This document shows positions 22,803 to 34,344 of a stretch of DNA of 64,000 nt, in pieces. The notes under the pieces are model-generated. The model was not told where the DNA came from. It ran no database searches and saw nothing but the letters and a program-made list of their open reading frames with translations. The position numbers were made by a program, and so were the translations under genes. Where the stretch lies: NCBI GenBank assembly GCA_008638375.1, contig CM018038.1, positions 13,600,515 through 13,664,514 of the forward strand, in the 5' to 3' direction. Positions within the stretch are counted from its first letter, which is position 1; every line of letters begins with the position of its first letter. This DNA is from Nyssa sinensis. Taxonomy: Eukaryota; Streptophyta; Magnoliopsida; Cornales; Nyssaceae.

Positions 22803-23599
22803 TAAATTATGCATGACTCTTATGTTGCATCATAGTTTTTTGAGAGATTTTTAGAGTTACGTGACTTGATGGCTAAAATATTGGGAACTCATGAGGTGTT
22901 CGTCAACTCATCCAACTGTGGAACACTCATAGACCTTCTAGAATTAGAGAGAGTATCATTCTATTTTGTCCTCTTGGACATGTGGCATCACGACCGTGAT
23001 TGTGGCTCAACCCTAATTGCCAATCATGTGTCATGAGATAAATCATTTGCAAATACTTATAAATACTGCCTTACTATTTGAGAAATGATGAATACTCTTA
23101 TGGGTATTGTGCACCAGAATACCCTGCCTTGTTTTCTCTCTCTCTGGATTGCGTTTACTAACACCCTCCACATCTCTCTAGGCTTCTCGACTATTTCATG
23201 TATAACATTTATTGAAGTTTTGTCCTGATTTTAAATAAAGTTTTTGATTATTAATTATAATAATTTTTAATTTCATTTCAATTAAGACAAATTACAAATA
23301 GTTTTTAACAATCATCCAAAATTGATTACATGTTAGTATCCTGTAATTTTATATAGGTTTCAAAATAGTATCTTATAATTTGTATACAAATTTCAAATAA
23401 TATCCTATAATTTTATTTGAGTTTCAAATAAGGTACTATAATTTTAATGTGTAAATGACTACCGTTAAGAATTTGGGATGGCCGTTAACAGTCATTTACA
23501 CTTGGCCTCAATTAGAATAAAATTAAAAATTGAGGGACTAAATTGTTATAATTGATAATCGAGAATTTTATTTGAAATCAAAACAAAACTTCAAGGTAT
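22803..23599. other. Gene-free interval
   Basis: No gene is seen. Around 23330-23440 a phrase resembling ATCCTATAATTTTATTTGAG recurs three times (loose repeats of about 40 bases). Confidence 0.45.
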
Positions 23600-25250
23600 T
23601 AAAGTGTAATTAACCCATTAATATTCTATAAGTTAATAATTTTTAATAATTAATAAATTTTCAAGAAAGTAATTTGATTCCATGGTAGATAATTAATAAT
23701 TCTATTATTCAATAATTAATATTTTTTAATAATTTTTTTTATAATCTTAATTATTAGAGAGATAAAAATAATTATATATATACTTATATATTCCATTTAT
23801 GACATGTCTTGATCATTATATTTATTAATTTAACATAATTGAAATTAAAAGTATTATAAATTAAAAAGATTATAATATCAGAAACATAACTTCTTTACTT
23901 GAAATATACATTAAAAGGTTTTTATAAAGTTGATTATTATATATAATTTTTTATGAAAAATTAAATTATTGTTGAGAATTTTCATATAAAGTAAAATATG
24001 AGAAAATTTAATAATTAATAATTCTAATAATTAATAAATTTTTAATTTTCAGTATCTATTAATTATAAAAGGGATGACTGTAGTTCAAATTAAATAAAAT
24101 TGGTTTTTTATAATAATATTTAATAAATTAATAATTTGTAACAATTAATAAATTTTTAAGAAATTAACTTGGTTCAATTATGAATAATTAATAATTTTAT
24201 TATTTAATAATGAATACTTTTTAAAAAAATAATTATAATATTAATTATTAGAGAGATGAAATAGTTATACAGTTAACCGTCTCATGATTAATATTCAATA
24301 AGTTAATAATTTATAATAATTAATAAATTTTAAAGACTCGTCTTGGTTTTACGGTAGATAATTAATAATTTTATTATTTAATAAACAATGATTTTTTTAA
24401 AAATAAATCTTTTATAATATTAATTATTAAAATAATAAAATAGTTATACATATCCTGACATCTTTTTTGATAAGTAAAAGTAATTATATAAAAAGAGCAC
24501 CCCATGGGATGGGGTGGGGGCACGAACTCACATAGACTACATACATATATATATATATCTCATTTATGATATGTCTTGTAATTATTTTTGTAAATTTTAT
24601 TTTAAACTTAACTTCTTTAATTTAAAAGGATATTAAAAAATTTGGTATGCCTTAGGTTAAATATTTTATGTATTTTTAATGAAATATTGAAATATCATTG
24701 AAATGTTAAATATAAAGTCTCTTTTTTTTGTCAAAATTCATAAACAGGTATAAAATAATTGTTTATTAATAAAAGTACAAGAAAATTTAATAATTAATAA
24801 TTATAATAATTAATAAATTTTTTTTCTTTCATATCTATTAATTATAAAAGAGTTGGTTGTATTTATACTTGTATATATATATATATATATATTATTTATG
24901 ACATGTTTTGATAAATATATTTACTAGTTTTACATAATTAAAGTCAAAAGTATTGTAAATAAAAAAATTTATAAAATCAAGAAAAACAACTTCTTCGCTT
25001 CAAAAAGATATTAATAGTTTTTTATAACTTAAATTGCACATTAGATGTATATTTTTGGGAAAAAAAATGAAAATGTCATGCAAAAATTAAATATAAGGTC
25101 TTAATTTTGTAACAAAAATTATTTACATTTAAGAAACATGTATTAGTTAATAAAAGTATGAAATTTTTTAATAATTAAGAATTTTTTTATCTTTTGTGTT
25201 TATTAATTATAAAAAAATTGATTATATATGTGCATATATTTTATATTTAA
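23600..25250. repeat. Very AT-rich field of diverged long repeats
   Basis: Blocks built of AATTAATAATTTTATTATTT, TTAATAATTAATAAATTTT and TTAATTATTAGAGAGAT recur at about 23630-23770, 24120-24260 and 24290-24450. A second set including TTTATGACATGTCTTGAT, GTATTATAAATTAAAAAGAT and AACTTCTTTACTT recurs at about 23805-23910, 24560-24640 and 24895-25010. Order is partly conserved, so a composite unit of several hundred bases has been copied and has diverged. No coding sequence is present. Confidence 0.75.
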
Positions 25251-26149
25251 TTCACATTTTAAAAAAGTGTTAATTGCATAGACATCTCTAATCATGCTCA
25301 TCAAATCTCCTCGTTATTTTGATTAAAATGGCAAAAAACCTATTTAGCGACTATGATAAAGAGTCGGTTGGAACTTTATTTTTTCACTTATGTTTCTTGA
25401 AGTGACTACGGAATTCGCTCCGAATACAGAATTCTTGGAGATGTTCTTGGTAAAAAAATTTCTAAGTATGTCAGACTTGGGATTATCTTCATTTTGATTG
25501 CTAATTATATAGATAAGAAAATAGTTAAAAATTAGAAATTGTTTTTTAAGAAGAAAAGAGAGAATAATAAAACAAGTGTCAACACTGATAAGATGAGAGA
25601 GAGAAAGAAAAAGAAAAATATATTTAATACAGTAAAGCAATATATAATAGTATATCTAGAGAGAGAGAGAGAGAGAAAACAATGAAATAGCATATCCACG
25701 TGACACGTTGCTCCCTTGACCCTGACTTCTTACTTGCTAAAAGTATTGGCGTGCGTGAACGGCGAGTCTGTCGTTTTCCATGGGTGGGAGGCCATTTGTA
25801 TGTACATCCATTGAAAGGCAAAACCAACTATTCACCGACGGTCAGTTTCCAAAAGTAAACATTTTAAAAATATAAAAAATTGTCAATTCTTGAACTTTTG
25901 TAAATGGTAATATTAATCAGAACCCAAGCTTATATAGAATATGATATTTTACATATTAAATGACATAGGGCTTAGTATGCCTTCTTCCTCCACTTTGCTT
26001 TCTATTATGTCATTGTTGAACCAGAGCAACCAGTGACTTTTGAAGTTTGGAGAGTGACTGTTGCTTGAAGCACCTTTGCCTTGTTTGATTTCAGGTTCAA
26101 TTTTAGTTTCTTTTACTGTTTTCCCTTTCTTTACTTCATCTTTTCTCCA
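25251..26149. other. Gene-free interval; left limit of the gypsy element not resolved
   Basis: The sequence is AT-rich up to about 25680, then more balanced. A GA microsatellite lies at about 25657-25678. I could not find the left LTR of the element that follows, so the boundary of that element lies somewhere in or just after this stretch. Confidence 0.5.
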
Positions 26150-28071
26150 TTCTCGACAATATCTGGTTCTTCGTCTTCTTCTAGTTCTAGTAGCGGCACA
26201 GGGAGTTCTTCGGAGATGACTGTACCGTCCCATCCGAGCCATAGATAGTCATTCCTTCGGTGGTGCCGAAAATAGGTTAGTAGGATCCCCCTCTAGTTCG
26301 GAGGTTAGAATAGTAGATGCATTCTTGGAACCCTGAAATAGGGTTGAAGAGACCTTTGGTCGATCCTCTCAAAGGGAAGAAGGGGCAAGTGCCATTACTG
26401 AGTGAATGTTAGAGGAATTGTGAGAAAAGTATAATCTTTCCTCCAATGTTACCTTTAGGGTTCCGAGCGCTCTAGATTGCCCATATGATGTTGAGGCAGG
26501 CGAAATATGTGTTTACCTTGCTTGGTTTGAAATGGGATTGACACTCCCTTTTCCTAACCTAATTAGGCAGTTCTTTAGTTGGTTTAATGTTTGCCCTACC
26601 GACCTTAACTTGAACAGTTTGAGGCATCTTTTAGGTTTCATAGTGTTAGGGCACCAGAATAACATTGATGTGTCCCTTGACTTGATTCGTAGCAATATGA
26701 ATCTGAAGTATATGAGGTCGGAGAGCCTCTTTTATATGTCTTTTGATAGGGGGTTCAGACCCTTTTCCTCTGTACCCATTTTCAATAAAACTAGGAAGAA
26801 GTGGTATTTCTTCATTGGAGGAGTATGGGAGCGTGAACACTTACAAGACCATATCTCAACATTCCCCCGTATCACCGGGAATAAGGGTGAGACCCAATTT
26901 TCTTGTGGCTGCTTTAGCTTTATTTTGTGCTTTGACTTCCGAGCTGCTTAACTAAACGTTACTCTTTTATTTCCTGTGCAGATAAGAGTGTTTGGAGGAG
27001 GTCTACTTTTACTACTGACCTCCAGACCCAGTATCGCCAGCTCCTCCAAACCTCCAACCAAGCTCACACAGTCATTATTATGCTAGAAAATCTGATGGTA
27101 GCCAAGAAGCGTGCCGAAGACCTTAAGAAGAATTTGATAGCAAGGTAGACTTCAAAGCCACAGACTGGGGGGGAGGCTTTTTCCCAAATTGAGCCTGAGC
27201 CTCCCTTACAAGTGAAAAGGAGAAGGCTGATCTCTAGCTCTCCCGAACATACCCCTTCTGAGGGCGATAAGGAGGCTCAGGCTCTTGCCCCGATATCCAT
27301 GGTTCCTTTTGCTCTAGTAAGTCAAACAGGCAAGGGGAAGCCATCCAAGGCTTCTGACGAAACCAGTTACCAAGCTACCAAGAAGGCCCTAAAGAAATTC
27401 TGGGATAAGGGCCCTCTGAAGTTCAAGGGTCAAAAGCCGGAGAAGCTATTGGCTGAGCTTGCGTCCCTCTAGATCAAGGTAACTTCTGATTTCTCCTATT
27501 TTCTCCCCCCCTTTTCTTTTTATTATTACTGACTTTCTTGTTTTGTATACTGCAGTCCATGTACACTCTTACAGCTTTGGCAGATACTTATCCAAATTTA
27601 GAAGAAATTGACAAACTTCAAGCTGAATTGGATGAGGATAGGCTGCAGCTCGGTACGTCTTAGTCTGCTACTCATGCTGCCGAGGAGCAGCTGAAGGAGG
27701 CCAACAATTCCTTGGCCGTTTTGGAGTTTGAGAGGGACCTTTATACTCGGGAGGCAAAAGGACTTCGGAGGGAGAAGCACGATCTTCGGTATACTTATGA
27801 TCAGAAGCTCCAGGACACAATTGATCATGCCAGGATCGAGACTGAGGCGGAGATGAGGGTGGAAGTTAAAGAGATGGGCGATGAACTGATCCAGTTTGGC
27901 TTTAACAACGTCCGAACTAAATTTCTTGCTAAGTTCCCAGATTTTGATTTGTCATAAATTATGGGTCTTGGAGCTACTCTTTCTGAAGCTGCTGTCCCGA
28001 GCAGAGAAGACGAAGCCACCCCTTCTGAACCTCCCGCAACTAAGGGGCCTGCCTCAGCTGACAAAGTTTAA
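26150..28071 (+). pseudogene. Antisense gene of the Tat-type element (putative gypsy-type 'transposase' domain), decayed
   Basis: The conserved core reads EICVYLAWFEMGLTLPFP then NSLRHLLGFIVL (about 26500-26650), the signature of the plant 'putative gypsy type transposon' family. Three exons join in frame: up to 26886, 26982-27478 and 27556 onward. Introns 26887-26981 (GTGAG...TGTGCAG) and 27479-27555 (GTAACT...ACTGCAG) have GT-AG ends. The second and third exons are charged and helical (a long coiled coil, LQAELDEDRL through KEMGDEL). In-frame stops at 27146, 27470, 27661 and 27955 show decay. The first part has a Ser-rich stretch (about 26170-26215). Family function is unknown. Confidence 0.8.
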
Positions 28072-28265
28072 GATTTCTAATGTATAATTTTGCTGTTTTT
28101 TAATTTCAATGTACTGGAACATATTTATCAATAGAAATTACTTTTCTTCAGAGCTTTAAATGTCTTTGTCCTTTTGATATATCACACTTGTGAGTTTTGA
28201 GTGGATGCCAAGTTGATTCAACACTGTCCCTAGTTATTGCTGCTCTGCGGTATGGGCTCCAACCC

Positions 28266-28394
28266 TTCAACTAGCTGATCTATCCTCGGCAAGAATTTAG
28301 GTCATTTTTTACCCACCCAGCACAAAGTTAGCTAATTTTACATTCTGGTTCGTGTCCTGTAGTAGCATCAACTAGCTGATCTATCCTCGGCAAA
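28266..28394. repeat. 25-bp direct repeat at the pol deletion junction
   Basis: The phrase CAACTAGCTGATCTATCCTC, continuing GGCAA, occurs at about 28268 and again at about 28369. The right copy is the reverse transcriptase codons for LPRIDQLV on the minus strand. The left copy sits in sequence with no pol homology, consistent with a template switch or slippage event when pol was deleted. Confidence 0.8.
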
Positions 28395-29530
28395 GGAAAG
28401 TTATCTTTGGGACAAGCTTTATTGAGGTCTGTATAGTCAACACAGACTCTCCACTTGCCATTTTTCTTCTTGACCAGAACGGTGTTGGCTATCCAATCAG
28501 CATAAAATACCTCTCGTATCATCTTGGCCTCAAGCAGCCTTTGGACCTCTTCATTGATGACCTGATGCTGCTCTGGAACGAGTGGCTTTCTTTTCTGTCT
28601 CACTGGTGGGTGGTCTGGATCTATCATTAGTCTATAAGTGATGAGGTCTGGATTTATATCCTCTATATCCTTTGTTTCCCAAGCAAACACAGAGAGGTTT
28701 TTTTTCAAAAATTTTATCATCTTATCCTGCTCGGCAGGTGTCATGTCTGGACCTAACTGCAGGTAGCGCTCTTGGGATTCCGAGCTGACCAGTACTTTAA
28801 TAGGGTCCCCTATGGGCTTAGCCCTACTGTCCCTTCCTCTAGGGCTTAGTGGCTCCTCAATTCTGGAAAGACAGTTTTCTACCTCGTGATAGTAGGAGAG
28901 GACTGGATCCCTACATTCACGAGGGTGTAGTAATTGCTATTTGGGAGCTTTTACCTTGAATGCGAGAGCATAACATTCTCTAAAAGTTGGTTAACATCCT
29001 CTGATGGAGTAGAGAACCTGATTGTGGACATATTTTAGGCATTGGTGGAGGGTCGAGATGACTGCTCCCATCTGGTGTAGCCAATGTCTCCCAATTATAA
29101 CATTATAAGGGGATTTGGCATTTAGAACCATGTATTCATTTACGGTGGTTTTTTGTCCGTCTCCCTCTCCTGCTGTAATGGCAAGGTCAATCCTTCCTAA
29201 TAGAGTATTGAGATTCCCGTCAAATCCTGCCATGATTATGCCAGTGGGCTGGATGTCTCTGGGATTAAGCTTCATCTGTTTAAAAGGTTTGAAGAACAGT
29301 ACATTCGTCGAACTCCCAGTATCCTCGAGGACTCTTCGAATTTCAAAGTTAAAAATTTTGAGGGAGATGACGAGGGCATCATTGTGAGGAAAGTGCACTC
29401 CTGCAAGATCTTGATCCGAGAACTGGATTTCAAGTACTGGCCTCAATCTTTTCTCGATATTAGAGATCTGTATGATATTAGGAGTAGCTCTGGCCTCCCG
29501 AGCATATCGTTTTCTTGATCTATTGGACAT
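28328..29530 (-). pseudogene. gypsy pol fragment: aspartic protease and N-terminal reverse transcriptase
   Basis: The protease section (29530-28991) carries the active-site motif DTGSSTNVLF followed by a beta-rich domain ending NVIIGRHWLHQMGAV. After a linker, reverse transcriptase begins (28744-28328) with the conserved phrases VLVKKKNGKWRVCVDYTDLN and KACPKDNFPLPRIDQLVDAT. It stops just after TGHE, before the catalytic Tyr-x-Asp-Asp block, RNase H and integrase. A stop separates the protease section from the linker. The lost part lies exactly where a 25-bp direct repeat marks the join (28268-28292 and 28368-28393). Confidence 0.9.
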
Positions 29531-31025
29531 TCATGTTGCCGGGGAATCTGCATGAAGAACGGAGATTACTTGGTTGTTCTGCCATTGAGGCTCATTCCAA
29601 CCTTCCCTTTGCTCTTGTCTCTGGTCAGGCCTCTGATCCGGCCTCCTTTGCTGAGGCCTATCGTTGCGGGGGTTCTGCCCTCCGTCTTTCCTGACAAATT
29701 CCTGCAGTCGTCCTCTCCTTATAAGCTGTTCGATTTCATGTTTGAGGGCCTTACATATGTTAGTTGTGTGCCCAAGGTCTTTGTGGAAATCACAGTACTT
29801 GCTCTGGTCCCTGTAGCTAGGGTCACCTTTTAAGGGCTCTGGCCACCTTAAATTTTCCCGAGATCTTACTTGCCAAAGTATGTTGTTTGGAGATGTGTTT
29901 AAAGAAGTAAAATTCGTGAACTCTCTTGGTCCTGAATTATATGGAGTTTTGGATGCCTTTTTTTTATGGGCTTCTGACCCTCTTCTTGGCTGTACTGAGG
30001 TCCCTCTTCTGGTCATCCTTTTTCTGGTCATCTTTCTTTTGGTCGTCTTTCTGGGCTTGCTCTTTAATCTTTCGGGAGGTGTCTTTTGCTTCCTCTAGGT
30101 TAATGTATTTCTTGGCTCGATCCATGAGAGCTGCCATGTTGGCAAGAGGATTTTTAGTAAGAGAATCCCTGAAACCTCCCTGAGCAAGACTAAAGGTCAG
30201 GGCGGCCACTAGGAAGCTTGAGCTGCAATCTGTAATCTCAGTGAGTTCGGCATTGAAGCGTGCAATGTACTCCTTGAGGGGCTCCTCCTTGGTTTGTTTC
30301 ACATTTAACAAGAATTCAGGACCCTACCTCAGCCTCTTGTTAGTCATGAACCTGTCAAGGAACTGCCTACCGAGCTCATAGAAACTGGTGACTGAGTTCG
30401 GTGGGAGGTGATGAAACCACTTCAGAGCAGTACTCTTGAGGGTGGTCACAAATGTTCAGCACATAAAGGCATCGGATGTGCCATGTAGGGCTATGGTGTG
30501 CTGGTAATGGGAAAAGTGGTCCCCCGGACCCCTTGTCCCATTGTAAGGAGTGAACTTTGGGACAACAAATTTCTTTGGCCTCTCCTCGGCCATGATAGCA
30601 AGGGTGAACAGTGTGACAAAACTTCCTAGCAGCTTGGCTAACTCGTCTTGTTCTGGAGGGATTTGAGCACCCCTCATAACAACAGTACGATACATAGACT
30701 CTGCAACTTCTTCAACTCTTTGTGGGCCCCTAAACAGGATTGGTTGCTACGGGTTAGGCCTTGCGACTTTAGGGCCTATATGGACAGGATGATCCTGGCC
30801 CATGGCTGGGAGATTACTTTGGTCCTCCTAGACTGGAGGTGCAGGAGTTGTTTGAGGTTGAGACTCTTGTGGTGCTGGATTCACTCCCGAAACCCCGGGG
30901 GTTGGAGCCCTAGTGGTGCTTCGATAATGGACTTCTAGAATAAAGGCTGATATCCCTCTGCTTGCGGCTGCCGACGGTTGGGGATCTCTATAAATGTGAG
31001 CAGTAGTAGGAAGTCGTGTTGACAT
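29531..31025 (-). pseudogene. gypsy gag, interrupted by stops
   Basis: The frame starts at 31025 (MSTRLPTTAHIYRDPQPS) and continues with the capsid-like core (MAEERPKKFVVPKFTPYNG, FSHYQHTIALHGTSDA, then after a TGA stop KSTALKWFHHLPPNSVTSFY). It then has VKQTKEEPLKEYIARFNAEL, a DDQKK repeat, and a zinc-knuckle-like Tat gag motif, YCDFHKDLGHTTNICKALKH. It carries stops near 30460 and 30328 and others upstream. In intact elements this protein forms the virus-like particle that packages the RNA. Confidence 0.85.
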
Positions 31026-31305
31026 GTGGATTCAAAGGATTGGCTTCACGATTCTGAGTGAGCATTGCTAGAGTTTTGAACATGGCTAGAAGTTGTTCTT
31101 GCATCAACTGGTTTTGTCATTTGACTTGGTCGAACTCTTGCCACACAGGATCATTCGTTCGTCCTCTTTCTTGTCTAGCAAACGGTCAGGGTTGAGGGTT
31201 TTGAGTATTCTTTCTTGGTCAGAGATTGGGAGCTATGATCCTCCGGTGAGAAAGAAGATGAGTCTATTCATAAGTAAAGCATTTGGTGGAATAAACAATT
31301 GTCGT

Positions 31306-31323
31306 TCCCACAGACGGCGCCAA
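31306..31323 (-). other. Primer-binding site of the gypsy element
   Basis: On the minus strand TTGGCGCCGTCTGTGGGA lies four bases past the LTR end. This TGGCGCC-type primer site is common in Tat/Athila elements; which tRNA it matches I leave open. Confidence 0.75.
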
Positions 31324-31328
31324 ACTGA

Positions 31329-31920
31329 TGTTGCACTTTTTGGCTGATGTGTATTCTGAACTCTACTCCCTGAAGAACACTCAAAGAAGAAGATCAGAGG
31401 ACCACCGAATTGGATCCGGCGGTAGCCGCTCCGATGCTTAAGTTAATAAACTGAATTGAAAAGGCTATAATGTAAGCCCAAGAATGAGAATGAAAATAAA
31501 CGGCGCACCTTAGGGTTTTATTTATAGGCTAGTGATTTCCTTAGTTGATTAGGATTTGGAGTCATAAATGTAGGGATTTGATCATCGGAGAATGGCAGTT
31601 TCCATGTTGGATCCGTGAGTGGCGGTTTCCTTGTTGAAAACTGTTTCCTTATCCTTTGCTCGGTAGGGTGTTAAGGCGGTGTTGAACTCTGAACCCTGGG
31701 GATTGCTCTGAAGGTCCTGTGTTTAGACTCGTGAGTTCTGGAGGGTAAGTGCATAAGCCTGCTCTGAATGGCTGGCTTGCTCTGGATGGTCGAGCCTTAA
31801 CTGATCTGTAGGCATACGTGTCAAATGAGGATTGGTCTGTCATTGGTCTGTCGCTTTGTGGTATATCATTTTCTAAGGTACACATGCTTAGCATGATGTT
31901 TCTAAAGGTTAACAACAACA
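31329..31920 (-). mobile_element. 5' LTR of the gypsy element (592 bp)
   Basis: On the minus strand it begins TGTTGTTGTTAACC and ends GTGCAACA, giving the short inverted ends TGTTG/CAACA. A TATA box, CCTATAAATAAAAC, lies at about 31517-31530 on the same strand, where an LTR promoter should be. The primer site follows immediately. No second LTR was found on the other side. The outer end at 31920 is set by the TG...CA rule and is approximate. Confidence 0.65.
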
Positions 31921-34344
31921 AAAATATGTATAATCCAAGGTATTTTGTTGTTTCTTGAATTACCTTAAGGTGTTTTTACTCCATTTTAAGTTAGGAGTAA
32001 TCACAATTAATCATAAAAACTTTGAATTTAAACATAAGGCTTTGAAGATACCACTTTTAATCTAGATTAAGAGAGAGTTTGGAGTGGATTTTGTCGCAAG
32101 CAATCATGAAAATTTATAGTCTAACAAAAAGTAGCTAAGAATATTGTAGGAGGAAGTGGTTTTGGAAAGAAAGTATGAGTTGATGAGAGAGAGAGAGATG
32201 AGATTCTAGGAAAAAATTCGTTGAATTAAATCTATCTTGAATAATCAAAAGATCAGTTAATTCTTTCTATGACCTTGATGGCAACCTCTTTGAACGAGTC
32301 CAAGCTTATTGACTGCTTGCTTCTATAATAATGACTTGCATCTCTTTTTATTCTCCATTTGTTAGGAAAATTTGTTCCATATTTATAGTCCTGAAAGACA
32401 TGTTGCACAGGTTAGTTTTAGGCAGAGCTCTTCTGTCACATGTTTTAGTTTTTTTGATTGATTAGACAATTTACTAATTTTTATAAATTTTTATTTTTAA
32501 TTATTATTAATAAAAGTCATAATCTTATTTTTTTTAGTCTAATCAAAATATTGTTGTATTAAATTTAAGACGTTTAGTTATTTTTTCATTTAATGTGGTA
32601 CAGCATGTAAAGTTGTCATATCTAAATTACCGTGTTATTAGACTTCGAGTATCTCGTGGATGCACGTGCCCCCTTTCAGGAGTTCTCACAGGATTTTGCT
32701 CCGGAACCATTTGATTCTCTTGGCCGACGAGAGTCAATTCTGTTAGGTTTATTTGGGGTTAATGCATGATCTTGGCTCTTGCCTAAGGTTGAATGTCACT
32801 CCCAGCCCGGACGGATCAAAACTGGACTACGGTGTGGTCGGTCATAACTATGTGTTGGAGCTACTTTTGTAGAGGTAATCTGTGAAATACATTCTAAGCT
32901 TGTACACGTGTCCCGATATAATTTAATAAGCGAAATATTACCCTTACAACACCCTTGGGCTGGGGCACCTAATTGATTAACAGGAAAATTATAATGAAGC
33001 TCAAGTCATCTAGCTTGGGAATATTCCCCGAATTTATCTTAATAATTGAACAATTTTAGAAATTATACGTGGAATGAAGAATCTTATGCATCCACAAAGA
33101 TTAATCGGATTTTGGATAATTGTTATGAATTCATTAGAATTTTTGATAAATTTTTATGACTCGAAAAAAGAAAAATGTGTAAGTTTATCTCACCATTTAG
33201 TCTTGTATTTTTTTTTTTTTGACCAATTTTGTATGAATATTTTTGAGCCGCGTTATCTCTTGTTTTATAACTTGGATGCTTTTATGTAAAAAGAAAATCA
33301 ATTTTGTATAGATCGTCATTGAAAAAATTAGGTGGTAAGAGTTGTGAATGTTTTGTTTTTATAATTTTTTTTTTGATAAATAGTGAATTATTATCGTTAT
33401 TTGTAAATATAAACATTTTACAGAACTACATTTGACCTGTGTTTTCTCATTTTTTCTTTTTATTTCTTTATTTAAGAGTCATTTACCTTTTATTTTTATC
33501 ACTTTCCCACAACATTAGCCACTTATCTATTATTGTAATGTATTAAACCGAACTAATCACTAATGTTTGATGGTTTAAATTCTTACAAACCCTTCTTTTA
33601 ATAATGTTACAAGAGCAATGCCAGCTATGACACAATCGTTGTTAAGAACATTATGCTACTGTAAAAAGAATTAAAATGTTAGTTAATTAAAATAAAATAA
33701 AAAATACTTTTTCTATACAAGTTTTTGATCCCACAAGTGGCAGACAAGAAAGGCAATTTGCATTTACCGTGTAATATTTACAGGTAATAAAACACCGCAA
33801 TTGAAATGGTAATAATCATAAGGAAATGCTTTTAATGCATATTTATTTATTTTTATTTCTCTGCTGGCGTCCAATCTTGCGAATCAGTATCATATTTGTT
33901 TTCCTTTTTTTTTTTTTTAAATTTTAATATGAAGTTAAAAACTATTATTTTAAGATTTTAAATAATTAAAACATTATTTATTCATTTCAGTTCCTGATTT
34001 TTCACCAACCAAAAAAATAATCAGTCTCATTCACTTTAAATGTCTAATTGAGGGTCATTGGGGGGAGTGAAAATTAGTCTAAAAAGAAGACAAAATGTCA
34101 TTTTCTAAAGGGCAGGCGAAATGATGAGATTCACATTTCTTAATATTGAAGTTAAACACGTGGCTAAATCTGAATTAGTTGGCAAAAATGATACTAACTT
34201 AATTGGCAAGTGACCAAAAAATTCTTTTTTTTTTAAAATAAATATAGTGTATATTTATCTAAAAAAATTATTTAAATTTATATTTTTAATAATATAACAA
34301 TATATTATTGGACAGGATAAGCTAAGCATGTAAGAAGTGCTCTA
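31921..34344. other. Gene-free AT-rich interval
   Basis: No gene is supported. At 32796 the phrase TGTCACTCCCAGCCCGGACG looks like the first bases of a gypsy-type LTR, but I could not find its other end. Poly-T and poly-A tracts are frequent. Confidence 0.45.

Larger units (their letters stand above)
26150..31920 (-). mobile_element. Broken Ty3/gypsy retrotransposon of Tat/Retand type
   Basis: On the minus strand the order is LTR (31920-31329), primer site (31323-31306), gag (31025-29531), protease (29530-28991) and the first third of reverse transcriptase (28744-28328). It is followed by an antisense, plus-strand gene (26150-28071). An antisense extra gene between pol and the 3' LTR is a known trait of Tat/Retand-lineage elements. 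The rest of reverse transcriptase, RNase H, integrase and the 3' LTR are missing, so the copy is internally deleted and truncated at its 3' side. Confidence 0.85.

Noticed and set aside
22546..23163. Perfect 9-bp inverted ends TGTTAGTAA / TTACTAACA suggesting a 618-bp element
   Set aside because: The flanks GCATG and CCCTC do not match, whereas the shorter end at 22797 gives a 4/5 flank match and a copia-like terminus.
24505..24525. CCCCATGGGATGGGG inverted repeat as a regulatory hairpin
   Set aside because: It is short and isolated within AT-rich repeat DNA, with no gene nearby to regulate.
25949..26242. Arg/Lys-rich 97-codon minus-strand frame
   Set aside because: It is the antisense shadow of the Ser-rich start of the plus-strand antisense gene of the gypsy element.
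32796..32990. A gypsy LTR starting TGTCACTCCCAGCCCGG
   Set aside because: Only the start looks right; no CA end with a target duplication and no internal region could be found.
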